This document shows positions 25,647-34,503 of a stretch of DNA of 64,000 bases, piece by piece. The stretch's first letter is position 1, and each line of letters begins with the position of its first letter. Origin of the DNA: DATLGB01 sp037724045. GTDB taxonomy: Bacteria > Actinomycetota > Thermoleophilia > Solirubrobacterales > Solirubrobacteraceae. The position numbers and the translations under genes were made by a program. The DNA is taken from positions 1-64,000 of the forward strand of contig JBBJOW010000004.1 of assembly GCA_037724045.1 (NCBI GenBank). The letters run 5' to 3'. The notes beneath the pieces were generated by a model. That model saw only the letters and a program-made list of their open reading frames with translations. It had not been told where the DNA came from and did no database searches.

Positions 25647-25915
25647 CCCGGCTACGCCACCCTTGGCCTGGAGCTCGTCGGCACGGTCCCACGCGCCGCT
25701 GGCCAGCGCCTCGAGTCGGCGTCCGGCGCCCTCGACCGCCTGCTCGCGATCGGCCTCGTCGGTGACGAGATAGGCCCAGCCGCCGGCCGCCTCTTGAAGA
25801 CCCGGCTCCCGCCCCTGCGCAGCGGTCCCCACCGCAGCGAGGAGTCCGCGCGGCGAGCCCGGCCATCGCACGACCTACTGGCCGTGATGTCTTGTCCAGC
25901 CTTACGCTTTCCCTC

Positions 25916-26659
25916 GTGAGCAGCGTCCTGATCGCGGCGGGTGCCGGTCTGGCCGTGCTCGTCGAGCTGCTGGAGGCGCTCGCGATCGTGCTCGCGGTCG
26001 GCACGAGCCGCAGCTGGCGTGACGCTGCGCTCGGCGCGGCGGCCGCGGTGGTCGCGTGCGCGGTGGCCGCATTCGTGCTCGGGCCGGTTCTGCTCGAGCG
26101 CCTGGGCCTGACGACGCTGCGGCTCATCATCGGCGCCGCGCTGCTCTGGTTCGGCCTGAACTGGCTGCGCAAGAACGTCCTGCGGCTCGCCGGCCGCAAG
26201 GCGCGTTCGTCCTCCGAGCGCGAGTTCGAGGAGACCCGCGAGCAGCTGGCCGAGCAGCCGGCGACGGACTGGGTGGCGTTCGTCGTCGCCTTCAAGGGCG
26301 TCTTTCTCGAGGGGCTCGAGATCGTGCTGATCGTCAGCGTGCTCGCGCAGCGGCCCGCCGGCGCCACCCCCGCCATCGTCGGCTCGATCGTGGCGGCCGT
26401 GCTCGTCGTCGTGGCCGGCGCGTGGCTGCGCAGACCCCTCTCGCGCCTGCCCGAGACGGAGCTGAAGTTCACCGTCGGCGTGCTGCTGACGGCCTTCGGG
26501 GTCTTCTTCGTCGGCGAGGGACTCGGCCTCGATTGGCCGGGCGGCGACCTCGCTCTGGTGGGCCTGCTCGTCCTGGTGGCCGGGCTCGCCGTGGCCGCCG
26601 TGCGCGCCCTCAGCCCCCGAACAGGAAGCTCCAGCCGATCCCGTACAGGCGCGAGGTGA
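25916..26659 (+). CDS. COG4280-type multi-span membrane protein
   Basis: 247 aa with about six membrane spans. Two halves each contain an acidic motif in a membrane helix (AVLVELLEALAIVLAVG and GVFLEGLEIVLIVSVLA), reminiscent of cation transporters with repeated E-x-x-E motifs. The family is annotated as predicted membrane protein COG4280; the substrate is unknown. I prefer the GTG at 25916; a TTG 24 nt earlier is possible. The 270 bp before it contain no clear gene, only a weak Glu/Ala-rich frame on the other strand. Confidence 0.7.
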   Translation: MSSVLIAAGAGLAVLVELLEALAIVLAVGTSRSWRDAALGAAAAVVACAVAAFVLGPVLLERLGLTTLRLIIGAALLWFGLNWLRKNVLRLAGRKARSSSEREFEETREQLAEQPATDWVAFVVAFKGVFLEGLEIVLIVSVLAQRPAGATPAIVGSIVAAVLVVVAGAWLRRPLSRLPETELKFTVGVLLTAFGVFFVGEGLGLDWPGGDLALVGLLVLVAGLAVAAVRALSPRTGSSSRSRTGAR

Positions 26660-26980
26660 CGACCGGCAACGGGCGCGGCAACCCGTCCGCCTGGTCGGTG
26701 AGGGTCAGGCGCGCGTCGCACTGCGCGTTGAACGCCCCTTCCGCGACCGCGCCCACCGCGATGACCGCGAAGAAGGGGCCGCCGGCGTAGCGAGATGCGT
26801 GGGGGGTCCGAGAAGTCCCTGCTCCGAGGCACAAAGATCCTTTTAGCAGGAGCTTTCGAGGAAGGATCCGTGTGACGTGTTGTCTCGTATCGCCTCGGCC
26901 CTTGTCGCATAAGGCCGAGCTAGGCGCGGCGCCGTAGTGAACGTTCAGGCGGCGGCTTCAGTGAACCGATAAGGAGTCGT
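26660..26980. other. Intergenic stretch with a possible degraded membrane-protein end
   Basis: A minus-strand frame from 26834 to 26610 reads GGPFFAVIAVGAVAEGAFNA and ends RLYGIGWSFLFGG. It may be a leftover gene end. The part 26840-26980 is AT-richer than its surroundings and shows no gene. Confidence 0.3.
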
Positions 26981-27439
26981 ATGACTAGACGGCGTGCGGT
27001 GGTGTTTGGCGCAGCTTGCCTTGTCTTGGGTGGCTGCGGCGGCGGCGACAACGAGCCGAGGACCGTCACCGTCATCAAGGAGCAAACGACGGTCGTCCTC
27101 GACGTAGGGAAGTCAAGACAGGTCGCGGAGCAGAACTCCCTCGCTCGCTCGAGCGCCCGCAACCTAGTTGTAGAGGCAGAAGTGTGCTTTACGACGCGTC
27201 AGACTTACGTGGGTTGCGATGTTCCCGAACGGTTGGGGCCGTCCGGCTTGCCGATAGGCGCTGGCCTTGGACAAGTCCAGCTCAGCGAGGTAACCAAGAA
27301 CGGCTACACCGTCATCGCGCACTCCCTGTCCGGCGACACCTTCTCAATCGTCAACGACGGCGACGGCTCGCTGCGGTATCCCTGTATCGAGACATCGGGC
27401 TCCGGCGATTGCATCGCAGGTAGCTGGAAGCCGAGCTAG
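26981..27439 (+). CDS. Lipoprotein with pilin-like domain
   Basis: 152 aa. The lipobox lies in VFGAACLVLGGCGGG. The mature part has the small periodic pattern of type IV pilin-derived domains (SARNLVVEAEVCFTTRQTYV, then GYTVIAHSLSGDTFSIV, and two cysteines near the end). Function unknown. Base composition and codon use are less GC-rich than neighbours, and an integrase fragment lies immediately beyond its 3' end, so recent transfer is plausible. Confidence 0.65.
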   Translation: MTRRRAVVFGAACLVLGGCGGGDNEPRTVTVIKEQTTVVLDVGKSRQVAEQNSLARSSARNLVVEAEVCFTTRQTYVGCDVPERLGPSGLPIGAGLGQVQLSEVTKNGYTVIAHSLSGDTFSIVNDGDGSLRYPCIETSGSGDCIAGSWKPS

Positions 27440-27464
27440 AGGGCGCCTGCCGCTGCGACCGCCC

Positions 27465-27863
27465 TCATCGGATCGCCGTGACCTTCGGGGGCTCGGCAGC
27501 CCGGTAGCGCGCATCGAGCAGGTCGCCTAGCGCCGCCTCCGCCGAGGGGAACAGGTGCCCGTAGGTGTTCATCGTCGTCTTGATGTCCTCGTGACCCAGT
27601 CGCAGCTTGATCTGCAACGGGTGGGCGCCGGACTCGACCAGCCACGCGGCGCACGTGTGCCGAAGGTCGTGGAAGCGAAAGCGCCGGCCAGGGAGCGCCT
27701 GCTCGACGGCCGCAGTGAAGACGCGCTTGTAGAACAGGTTGTGCCGGACCGGCGAGCCGTTCGGCTCGGGGTTCAGGTTGCCCCGCCGGTCGCGCCCTGC
27801 GGCCGGCAAGTCTAGAAGCGGCGGCTGTGGTAGGTGTGGTCGATGCGGCCGGACCGCCTGCAC
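27465..27863 (-). pseudogene. C-terminal fragment of a tyrosine integrase
   Basis: Only the catalytic half remains: RFHDLRHTCAAWLVESGAHP gives the HxxR box, and LGHEDIKTTMNTYGHLFPS gives the last His and the nucleophile Tyr. The first 25 residues of the open frame are unrelated. The rest of the gene is absent, because the upstream bases belong to the methyltransferase region on the other strand. It marks an old insertion in the core chromosome. Confidence 0.8.
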
Positions 27864-27884
27864 CCAACCTCACACCGTCGCTGG

Positions 27885-28385
27885 ATGGCGAAGGTCCGAC
27901 GCGGGCCGGATCAGCGCGGGCCCTGGTGGACGGAGATCCTGGCCGCGATCGCGCAGAGCTACGCGGACTGCTGCTACATGGAGATCGGGGTCGAGCACGG
28001 CACGTCCGTCAACGTCGTGGCGCCCTGCTGCGGCGAGGTGCACGGGTGCGACGTGGTTGACCGCACCAGGGTCATGCCGGCGGGGACGCGCTTCTGGCAC
28101 ATGCCGTCGGATGAGTTCTTCGCGGCCTACGACGGGTCGGCGCCGAACCTCGTCTTCATCGACGGCGGCCACAGCTACGAGCAGGCGCGGCGCGATTACG
28201 ACAGCGCGGTGCGGATCCTCGCCCCGGGAGGCACGATCGCGCTGCACGACACCTGGCCGGAGAGCGAGGCCGACAAGGCCCCGGACCGGTGTGGTGACGT
28301 GTGGCGGGTGCGCGATGAGATCACCGCGAGCAAGGTCACCTTCGCGACGTCTCCCGGCCTCACAGTGGTCCGCCCGGGCGATTAG
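27885..28385 (+). CDS. Class I SAM-dependent methyltransferase (Methyltransf_24 type)
   Basis: 166 aa. SAM-binding motif I is YMEIGVEHGTSVNVVAP. The later motif NLVFIDGGHSYEQARRDYDS, followed by LAPGGTIALHDTWP, is characteristic of small cephalosporin-hydroxylase/MyCE-like methyltransferases. The substrate is unknown. The ATG at 27885 fits the domain start. The truncated integrase next to it suggests the gene arrived with a mobile element. Confidence 0.7.
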   Translation: MAKVRRGPDQRGPWWTEILAAIAQSYADCCYMEIGVEHGTSVNVVAPCCGEVHGCDVVDRTRVMPAGTRFWHMPSDEFFAAYDGSAPNLVFIDGGHSYEQARRDYDSAVRILAPGGTIALHDTWPESEADKAPDRCGDVWRVRDEITASKVTFATSPGLTVVRPGD

Positions 28386-28730
28386 ACCGCGTCGCGGGTG
28401 GGGTGAACGGGAACAGCCATTCCGGCTCCCCGGCGGCAACGCTCGCACGCCGTACCGCTTGCTTCAACCGAAGGTCGCCGCCGGGAAGAAGCCAGTAGCG
28501 GGTGCGCTCGTCTTGCAAAGCGCTGCGTAGCCCTTCATTTGCCCTTGCGGTCCCGTAGCGTTAGTAGGTTTGTGTCAACTGCTACAAGGAGTCGCCGGGC
28601 GACCATGAACACCACCGAACAGGCGCTCGCGCTGTGCTGGCGCGGGCCGTAGGTGGGCCCCTACGCGAGCGGCCGGAGCAAGGGCTATGAAGGGCGGGAG
28701 GAGGGCAACCCTCATTCGGCCCCGCGGCCC
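28386..28730. other. Intergenic stretch before the tRNA pair
   Basis: No supported gene. There is a 15-codon frame at 28603 (MNTTEQALALCWRGP) with an AAGGAG 13 nt upstream, but nothing follows it in a way that would suggest attenuation. Confidence 0.4.
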
Positions 28731-28762
28731 GAGAAGAAGAAAACCCGCCGTTACCAGCGGGC
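28731..28762 (-). terminator. Rho-independent terminator of tRNA-Arg
   Basis: On the minus strand CCCGC and GCGGG form a stem around an 8-nt loop, followed by TTTTCTTCTTC. It lies 8 bp beyond the tRNA-Arg 3' end. Confidence 0.65.
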
Positions 28763-28769
28763 TCTTCAT

Positions 28770-28842
<73 letters not shown>

Positions 28843-28955
28843 AGAGCGGGTGATGTTAGCGACGCCCTCCGGTAGGCATCGAAGGCCAGCCGCCCTCCGA
28901 GGTTCGACTGGGTACCCGCCAGGACCAGCTGAGGCGGACCCGGGCCGGAGTGAAG

Positions 28956-29044
28956 CGGAGAGGGCGGGATTCGAACCCGCGAACGAGGATTAACCCGTTA
29001 CTCGCTTAGCAGGCGAGTGCCTTCAGCCACTCGGCCACCTCTCC
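28956..29044 (-). tRNA. tRNA-Ser(GCT)
   Basis: 89-nt class II tRNA on the minus strand with acceptor GGAGAGG, anticodon loop CTGCTAA (anticodon GCT), long variable arm and GGTTCGAATCC T-loop. No integrase remnant is attached at its 3' end, unlike the other tRNA-Ser loci here. Confidence 0.95.
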
Positions 29045-29098
29045 GGGAATCGGCGAGTGAGTGTAAACCGTGCGTCCCGTGGCCGTTAGGTTGGTCGC

Positions 29099-29323
29099 GT
29101 GACCGAGGTCGCGGCGCCGGCTGCGGGTCCTCGGCGGCCCGGCGGTCGACCTGCCCCGGGAGGTCTCGCTCAACGCCTTCGGCCTGCTCGCCGAGATGCT
29201 CGACCGGCGCGTGCGGTCGTGCGCCCGGACGCCGGGCGGAAGCGCGACCTCGCACCGCTGCTGGACCTCGACCCGGGCCACGGCCTGCTGCTGCTGCTGC
29301 GATCGGACGACCGCCTGGACTAG
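29099..29323 (+). pseudogene. Degraded small open frame of unknown origin
   Basis: Two frames alternate: one reads VLGGPAVDLPREVSLNAFGL and LLAEMLDRR, the other continues with RAVVRPDAGRKRDLAPLLDL to a stop. This looks like a short frameshifted gene, but no family is recognised and it may be chance in GC-rich DNA. Confidence 0.25.
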
Positions 29324-30582
29324 ACGCCGAAGATGGCGAGGTGGACGAGCCCGGCACCGAAGCCGAGCACCGCGCCGTGCAGGAACAGCAGCCACTCGTC
29401 CTCCTTCATCGCCGAGCGCAGCATCTCCGCGAAGTCCGGGTTGGAGAGGTCCTTCATACGGTCGACCATGAGCGCCTTCAGCTTGCCCGCCGTCTCCCGG
29501 TTGAACTCCGGGTCCTGCATCGGCGTCATGGTGTAGTCGGCGCCACCGGTGGCGACGGACTCGCGGATCGCGTCGTACTCGCGCGTCCCGACGGCGACGC
29601 GCACCAGCGGCTTGAACTGCCCGCTGGCGCGATCCACCGCCGGGCGCAGCGCCGACTCGATGACGTGCCGGGTGCGGTCGCCGTTGGGGCCGTTCATGAG
29701 CTCGTCGCCGATGTTGGCTGCGGTGACGATCTCGTCGGCGACGACGCCCGCGTAGATCTCCGCCGCGTGGTCGCGCCGCTTGAGGAAGAGTCCCTGGAAC
29801 GTCTTCCCGAGGACGCGCTTGGGCTCGGAGGGCTCGAAGATCATCGAGATCGCGAGCCAGTTGGTCACCCAGCCGATCACGGTGCCGAGGATCGGCAGCA
29901 TCCACCAATACGGGAAGGCGTGCACGATGAAGATCGTCGGGATGCCGCACGCGAAGCCGAAGAAGAAGCCGAAGTTGATGATGAACTTGAGCTCCTTCTC
30001 GCCGACCTCCTGATAGATGCGGTTGGAGAGCTCAGGCCGCTCCTGCATGCGGCGGATGACCATCAGCTTGACGTCGAGCAGCTGGTCGACGTTCGCGCCG
30101 ATCCGGTCGACGACGACCTCGCGGACGACGTCGGGCAGCTCGCGCTGCACGCGGTCGTGGACGGCTTGACGCACTGGCGCGGGAAGGTCGCTCCACAGCT
30201 GCGCGTGCTGCTCGCGCATGCTCTGCTCGACCAGCTCGCGGATGTCGTCGCGCGAGGCGTTGAGGACGTGCTCGGCCAGCTTCTCGGGCTCGAGCGCCTG
30301 GTAGAAGTCCGACGCCGTGCCGATCTTGGCGATCGTCTTGTCGACGGCGATGGAGCCCATCTTCGCCGCACGGCTCGGGATGATCCCCTGCCAGCCGACG
30401 CCGCCGTGCATCACGCCCGGCACCTGCTGGACCTTGCGCGGGAACAGCCGTACCAGCCACGCCAGGCCGGGCAGGCGGACACCCTTGAAATGGAGCGGGT
30501 TGAAGAGCATCCAGATACCCGACCAGTTCGTGATGTAACCGATGATCCCGGTGAACAGCGGGATCGTCAGATCTTCAAGCAC
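29320..30582 (-). CDS. DUF445 family membrane protein
   Basis: 420 aa. N-terminal membrane helix with FTGIIGYITNWSGIWMLFNP, the hallmark of DUF445 (YheB-like), repeated in the middle as GTVIGWVTNWLAISMIFEP. A C-terminal span LFLHGAVLGFGAGLVHLA follows. The internal duplication of the G(Y/W)xTNW motif is typical. Function unknown. It overlaps the DUF4393 gene upstream by 8 bp, so the two are co-translated. Confidence 0.88.
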   Translation of the reverse strand: MLEDLTIPLFTGIIGYITNWSGIWMLFNPLHFKGVRLPGLAWLVRLFPRKVQQVPGVMHGGVGWQGIIPSRAAKMGSIAVDKTIAKIGTASDFYQALEPEKLAEHVLNASRDDIRELVEQSMREQHAQLWSDLPAPVRQAVHDRVQRELPDVVREVVVDRIGANVDQLLDVKLMVIRRMQERPELSNRIYQEVGEKELKFIINFGFFFGFACGIPTIFIVHAFPYWWMLPILGTVIGWVTNWLAISMIFEPSEPKRVLGKTFQGLFLKRRDHAAEIYAGVVADEIVTAANIGDELMNGPNGDRTRHVIESALRPAVDRASGQFKPLVRVAVGTREYDAIRESVATGGADYTMTPMQDPEFNRETAGKLKALMVDRMKDLSNPDFAEMLRSAMKEDEWLLFLHGAVLGFGAGLVHLAIFGV

Positions 30583-31402
30583 GCTCGGGCGCGATCTCGT
30601 CTCTCAGGGCGAGAAAGTCCGCGGTGTCCAGCGGCAGGCACGTCTTGCAGAAGTCGCGGCCGAAGGCGGTGAGCTGCACCGAGCGGCGGATCAAGCGCGC
30701 GCGGCCGGCCCTGGTCATGGCCTTCTGGATCTCCGGCTGGGCCTCGAGCACATGGTAGGCGCTGAGGTCGTCGACCGGCTCGCGGCTGAACCGGATCAGG
30801 CCGAGGCGGTGCAGGTTGTCCAGATAGGCCGGGACGCGGTCGTGATAGCGGGTGCCGGCCTCCCGCCCGATCATGCTCAGGCCCTGCTCGACGAGCTCGG
30901 AGCCGACGTCCAGCGGGCGCCAGGTGCGGACGTCGACGGCGGCGCGGGCTCCCTCGACGCACATCAGGCGCAGGATGCGCGCCTCGTCGGGCGCGAGGCT
31001 CGTGAGGATGCGCTCGTAGGCGGGGTGGGCGGGCTCCTCGCCGTCGACCTCGGCACTGCGGGCGAGCAGTTCCGCACCGCGCTCCTTGAGCACCGCGAGT
31101 TGGTCGACGTGTGAGCCGTTCCCGTTCGACTGCGGGGACGGCGGCTCGGGCATCCGGCCCAGCCGCGCCTCGATCTCCGCAACGCCGACGAGCCTCTTGA
31201 GCTGCTCGCGCACCTCGTGGCCCAGGGCGTCCGCGCCCTGGCCGGTCAGGACGAGCCGCAGCGCGCCGTTGACCGTCCTCACGGAGACGGTGACGCTCCA
31301 GCCGAGGGCGTGCAGGTAGGCGGTCGCAGCGAGGCGCACCAGCGCGGGCGCCGACGACAGCAGGTCGCCGTCGGTTCGCTGTGGCCCCTCCTCGACCGCC
31401 AT
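30575..31402 (-). CDS. DUF4393 (Abi-alpha-like) protein
   Basis: 275 aa, soluble and mostly helical. Recognisable parts are the Abi-alpha-type central region ILTSLAPDEARILRLMCVEG and the following VDVRTW, then a winged-helix-like YLDNLHRLGLIRFS. The name comes from an abortive-infection protein, but members are also chromosomal housekeeping genes. The overlap with DUF445 suggests a joint membrane-related role rather than defence. The ATG at 31402 is preferred; two in-frame ATGs lie upstream. Confidence 0.65.
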   Translation of the reverse strand: MAVEEGPQRTDGDLLSSAPALVRLAATAYLHALGWSVTVSVRTVNGALRLVLTGQGADALGHEVREQLKRLVGVAEIEARLGRMPEPPSPQSNGNGSHVDQLAVLKERGAELLARSAEVDGEEPAHPAYERILTSLAPDEARILRLMCVEGARAAVDVRTWRPLDVGSELVEQGLSMIGREAGTRYHDRVPAYLDNLHRLGLIRFSREPVDDLSAYHVLEAQPEIQKAMTRAGRARLIRRSVQLTAFGRDFCKTCLPLDTADFLALRDEIAPERA

Positions 31403-31446
31403 CGCGAGCATCGTACTCCGCATCGCGTGTCAGGATGCCGACTCGG

Positions 31447-32232
31447 ATGTCCGTCTTCGCCGAACCTGTGGACACGTCGGATCTGCGCGACAACGTGGCG
31501 CTCGTCACCGGCGGGGCGTCAGGACTTGGGCGCGCCACGAGCCTCGCGCTCGCCGCGGCCGGCGTGGAGGTGGTCGTTGCGGACGTGGCGGTGGACGCGG
31601 GCAAGGCCGTCGCCGAGGAGGTCGGCGGGCATTTCGTCGAATGCGACGTGCGCTCCCTGGAGGCCAACCGCGCCGCGGTCGCGTCCTGCGTGTCGCTGTG
31701 CGGCGGGCTGGACTACGTGTACCTGAACGCGGGCGTGACGACCGGCTGCGGCGTCGGCGAGGACTTCTCCGAGGAGCTCTACCAGCGGGCCATGGCGATC
31801 AACCTCGACGGCGTCGTCTTCGGCGCGCACGCGGCGCACGGCGCCCTGAAGGCGCGGGGCGGCGGCGCGATGGTGGCGACCGCTTCGCTGGCGGGCCTCT
31901 TGGCGATGCCGCTGGATCCGATCTACGCGGCCAACAAGCACGCCGTCGTGGGGCTCGCACGCGCACTGGGGCCCGTCTTCGGCGGCGAGGGCATCCGCTT
32001 CAACGCCGTCTGCCCCGGGTTCGCCGAGTCGGCGATCATCGCCGGCGCCCGCGCCGATCTCGTCAAGGCGGGCTTCGACATCATCCCCGCGGAAACGGTG
32101 GCCGAGACCGTGGTCCGCCTGCTCGCCGATCCGCGGGTCAACGGCGAGTGCTGGTTCGTCCAGCCGTGGCGCGAGCCCGAGCCGTTCCGTTTCCGCAACG
32201 TGCCCGGGCCGGGCACGCGTCCTACCAGCTGA
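31447..32232 (+). CDS. Short-chain dehydrogenase/reductase
   Basis: 261 aa, classical SDR: VALVTGGASGLGRATSLA, VVADVAVDAG (NAD preference from the Asp), LNAGV in place of NNAG, Ser in VATASLAG, and YAANKHAVVGLARAL. The C-terminal CPGFAESAII follows the PG motif. The substrate is unknown. Its end overlaps the convergent glycoside hydrolase gene by 11 bp. Confidence 0.88.
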   Translation: MSVFAEPVDTSDLRDNVALVTGGASGLGRATSLALAAAGVEVVVADVAVDAGKAVAEEVGGHFVECDVRSLEANRAAVASCVSLCGGLDYVYLNAGVTTGCGVGEDFSEELYQRAMAINLDGVVFGAHAAHGALKARGGGAMVATASLAGLLAMPLDPIYAANKHAVVGLARALGPVFGGEGIRFNAVCPGFAESAIIAGARADLVKAGFDIIPAETVAETVVRLLADPRVNGECWFVQPWREPEPFRFRNVPGPGTRPTS

Positions 32233-33334
32233 GGATCAGCTTCTGGAGCGCCTTGTAGCCGGGCGACGTCTTGCCGTTGTCGGTCATGTTGATCGACGTG
32301 TCCCAGTACTCCTTGCGGAAGGGCGGCTTGCGGTACCACTGGTACTGCAACATCTGCCTGACGCCCGCTGCCTTCGCGACCGCCCAGGCCTTCGGCAGCG
32401 CCTTTCCGACCTCCTGGTACGTCAACCGGCGCCCGAAGACACGCTTGTCCATGGTCGAGTTCGGGGCCGGATAGCCGAACTCCGTCAGGTAGACCGGCAC
32501 CTTGACCATCTGCTTGAACTGGGCGAGGTTGCCGACGCCCCAGCCGTTGGCCCGCTTCTGCGGGGTGAGGTCGCGCAGCTGGAAGGGGTGGTGCGCCCAG
32601 CCGTCGATCTGCTGCAGCGGCTTGACGTAAGCGCCGCGGACGAACCACTCGAGGCCCGCCAGCGCCGACGTCTCGCCCGCCAGCACGGTCGCGTTGCGGT
32701 TGGACTTGTGAATCGCCCGCGACGACGCGTTGAAGATCCCCCGGTACTGGTGGCCGCGCCAGAACTGGCGGCAGGCCACCTCCAGCGGCACGTTCGTGCC
32801 CTTAACCAGCACGCCCTTGGCGACGAGCCTGCCCCTGCTCTCGATCATCTTGCTCGGGTAGAGCTTTGCCAGCTTGCGCTGGCCCTGGCCGTCGCACCGG
32901 CCGTCGAGCGGGATCGACAGATCCGGCTCGTTGAGCACCGAATAGCGGTTGACCTTGTTGCCGAAGTGCTTGGCGAGGTTGCCCATCCACCCGGCCACGA
33001 CGGCCGGATCCAGGCGCCGGTTCCAGATCAGCGTCAGCTGCACCTTCAGGCCGCGCTCCGTGACCGCCTTGACCGCGGCGTCGTACTGCTTCATCGGGTA
33101 CCGCAGGCCGAAGTCGATCTCGTTCTCGAACTTCTTCTCGCGCCGGTGCTCGACGTTGATGCGCACGTGCGTCCCGCCCATCGCCTCGAACTGATCGAGC
33201 GCGAGGTCGCGGTCATAGACGCCGTGAAGCAAGATCTGGTCGTCCTGCATGCCCACCTCCATCGGCTGCGCCTGCGCGGGTGCGGCGCACGCGAGCAGGG
33301 TCAAGAGGGTCAGAGCGAGGTAGCGCATAGTCAT
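32222..33334 (-). CDS. Secreted clan-A glycoside hydrolase-like protein
   Basis: 370 aa with a signal peptide (YLALTLLTLLACAAPAQAQ). TIM-barrel glycosidase signs: MGGTHVRINVEHRRE, the acid/base Glu in YSVLNEPDLS (about 135) and a second Glu in VPVYLTEFGYPAPNS (about 283). Spacing fits clan GH-A (GH5/GH39-like). The polymer substrate is unknown. Confidence 0.78.
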   Translation of the reverse strand: MTMRYLALTLLTLLACAAPAQAQPMEVGMQDDQILLHGVYDRDLALDQFEAMGGTHVRINVEHRREKKFENEIDFGLRYPMKQYDAAVKAVTERGLKVQLTLIWNRRLDPAVVAGWMGNLAKHFGNKVNRYSVLNEPDLSIPLDGRCDGQGQRKLAKLYPSKMIESRGRLVAKGVLVKGTNVPLEVACRQFWRGHQYRGIFNASSRAIHKSNRNATVLAGETSALAGLEWFVRGAYVKPLQQIDGWAHHPFQLRDLTPQKRANGWGVGNLAQFKQMVKVPVYLTEFGYPAPNSTMDKRVFGRRLTYQEVGKALPKAWAVAKAAGVRQMLQYQWYRKPPFRKEYWDTSINMTDNGKTSPGYKALQKLILSW

Positions 33335-33470
33335 TCCAGTCTCAGAACACGGTCAGGCCACCGTCGCAGCGGTCCTTCCGTGTGTTCGCCGCGAGCAGTG
33401 TGACGGATCAATCGGTCTTTACCCGACCTTTTTTTACGCCGACTTGCGCGCGTACCCTTCCAGAGCCCCC

Positions 33471-33560
33471 GGAGGGGTGGCAGAGCGGTTGAATGCGCTG
33501 GTCTTGAAAACCAGTGGCCTGGTAACCCCAGGCCCGAGGGTTCGAATCCCTCCCCCTCCG
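33471..33560 (+). tRNA. tRNA-Ser(TGA)
   Basis: 90-nt class II tRNA: acceptor GGAGGGG/CCCCTCC, anticodon loop CTTGAAA (anticodon TGA), long variable arm and GGTTCGAATCC. Its 3' end borders the genomic island. The last 27 bp plus 3 following bases are exactly repeated at 59281-59310. Confidence 0.96.
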
Positions 33561-33912
33561 CTGACAGAGCCAAATTTGGCTCTGGGCTTGACTTTGGACG
33601 GGTTGTCGAAATGGTCGATTCGGTCGCGCCGAACTCCGCTCAAGACCGCTGAAGACCGCTCCGCAGAGGTACGGTTTTCCCCAAGTTTTCCCCAAACGGG
33701 ACAGGGTGCTGAGCAGGGCGGCGGCACGGTCAACCATTCTCCCGGACGCGACGGCGACTCTCCAGCCGGTCGCTAGGAGCCGTGAGGCTGGAACCGCGGG
33801 GGCTGGGTGCTGCATCTGCCTCAGAAGCAGGCCGCAGCCGACCGGTGTACCGGTGCTCCGGGGGTTGCCGCAAACGACTGGCGGACGTGCAGAGCCCATG
33901 TATCATCGCCGC
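33561..33912. other. Attachment-site flank without genes
   Basis: Contains a 20-bp perfect palindrome CAGAGCCAAATTTGGCTCTG (33565-33584), probably the tRNA terminator stem. It also holds three 10-bp repeats (33631-33660) and a duplicated GTTTTCCCCA (33674-33699 region). No gene is supported. Confidence 0.5.
33631..33660. repeat. Three tandem 10-bp repeats beside the attachment site
   Basis: Units gaactccgct, caagaccgct and gaagaccgct follow each other without gaps, starting 71 bp after the tRNA-Ser(TGA) 3' end. The same 10-mer occurs three times perfectly at 59388-59417, 81 bp after the copied tRNA end. Possible integrase arm sites, or the fossil 3' end of an integrase gene. Confidence 0.6.
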
Positions 33913-34416
33913 ATGCTGCGCTGTGCGGTTGCCTTGACGGTGGTCATGCTTCCCGCGACCGCGCTGGCATCCCCCCACGACGGTGACAAGGCTGGCTGTG
34001 GCGCCCAATCCCAGGCCTCCTTTCCGGGCGACTCCTTCACGAGCGCCAACAACCTCGTCATCGGGCCGCTGTCGATGATCGGCGCGGGCCGCGAGGTATC
34101 GACGTCAACCGTCAAGCAGTTCGATGGCCAAAAGTTCGCCGTCCTCGTCAGAGCAGGCCACACGGTGACCGTCAAGGTGTCTCGTACCAGTTCGGGGTCG
34201 CTGACTCACGGTCGCAACCGAGCCGGTTCGCGGAAGATCACTTTCAGAGCGTGCGGCGCGGCGAAGGCCGCCAGCGAAGCCGGTGGCGAGCCCGTCACTT
34301 TTTGGTCAGGTTTCGTCCGGCTATCAAACCCTGCGTGCGTGCGATTGAAGGTGTGGACCGACCGTGCGGCAGACCCGCGTCCCGCGAGCATTCGCATGGG
34401 GCGTGACTGCGGCTGA
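33913..34416 (+). CDS. Small secreted protein of unknown function
   Basis: 167 aa with a signal peptide (MLRCAVALTVVMLPATALAS). The mature part has beta-rich stretches FAVLVRAGHTVTVKVSR, RKITFRACG and GEPVTFWSGFVRLSNPACVRL. I have the impression that this pattern recurs in Thermoleophilia genomes, but no function is known. It is the first gene of the island. Confidence 0.65.
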   Translation: MLRCAVALTVVMLPATALASPHDGDKAGCGAQSQASFPGDSFTSANNLVIGPLSMIGAGREVSTSTVKQFDGQKFAVLVRAGHTVTVKVSRTSSGSLTHGRNRAGSRKITFRACGAAKAASEAGGEPVTFWSGFVRLSNPACVRLKVWTDRAADPRPASIRMGRDCG

Positions 34417-34503
34417 ATGGTGAGGCTCCTACAGCGCATCTACGGATACGGGTCACCTCAGGTTGGGCGGTGCCAGGCAGCCCGAGCTGCCTTAGGGCGC
34501 CGT

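Noticed and set aside
28603..28650. A 15-codon leader peptide with a good ribosome site
   Set aside because: No attenuator hairpins or downstream operon to regulate; too short to support.
33408..33899. Minus-strand frames across tRNA-Ser(TGA)
   Set aside because: They include the tRNA sequence (the typical GGGGIRTLG translation) and are a known artefact of tRNA-adjacent DNA.
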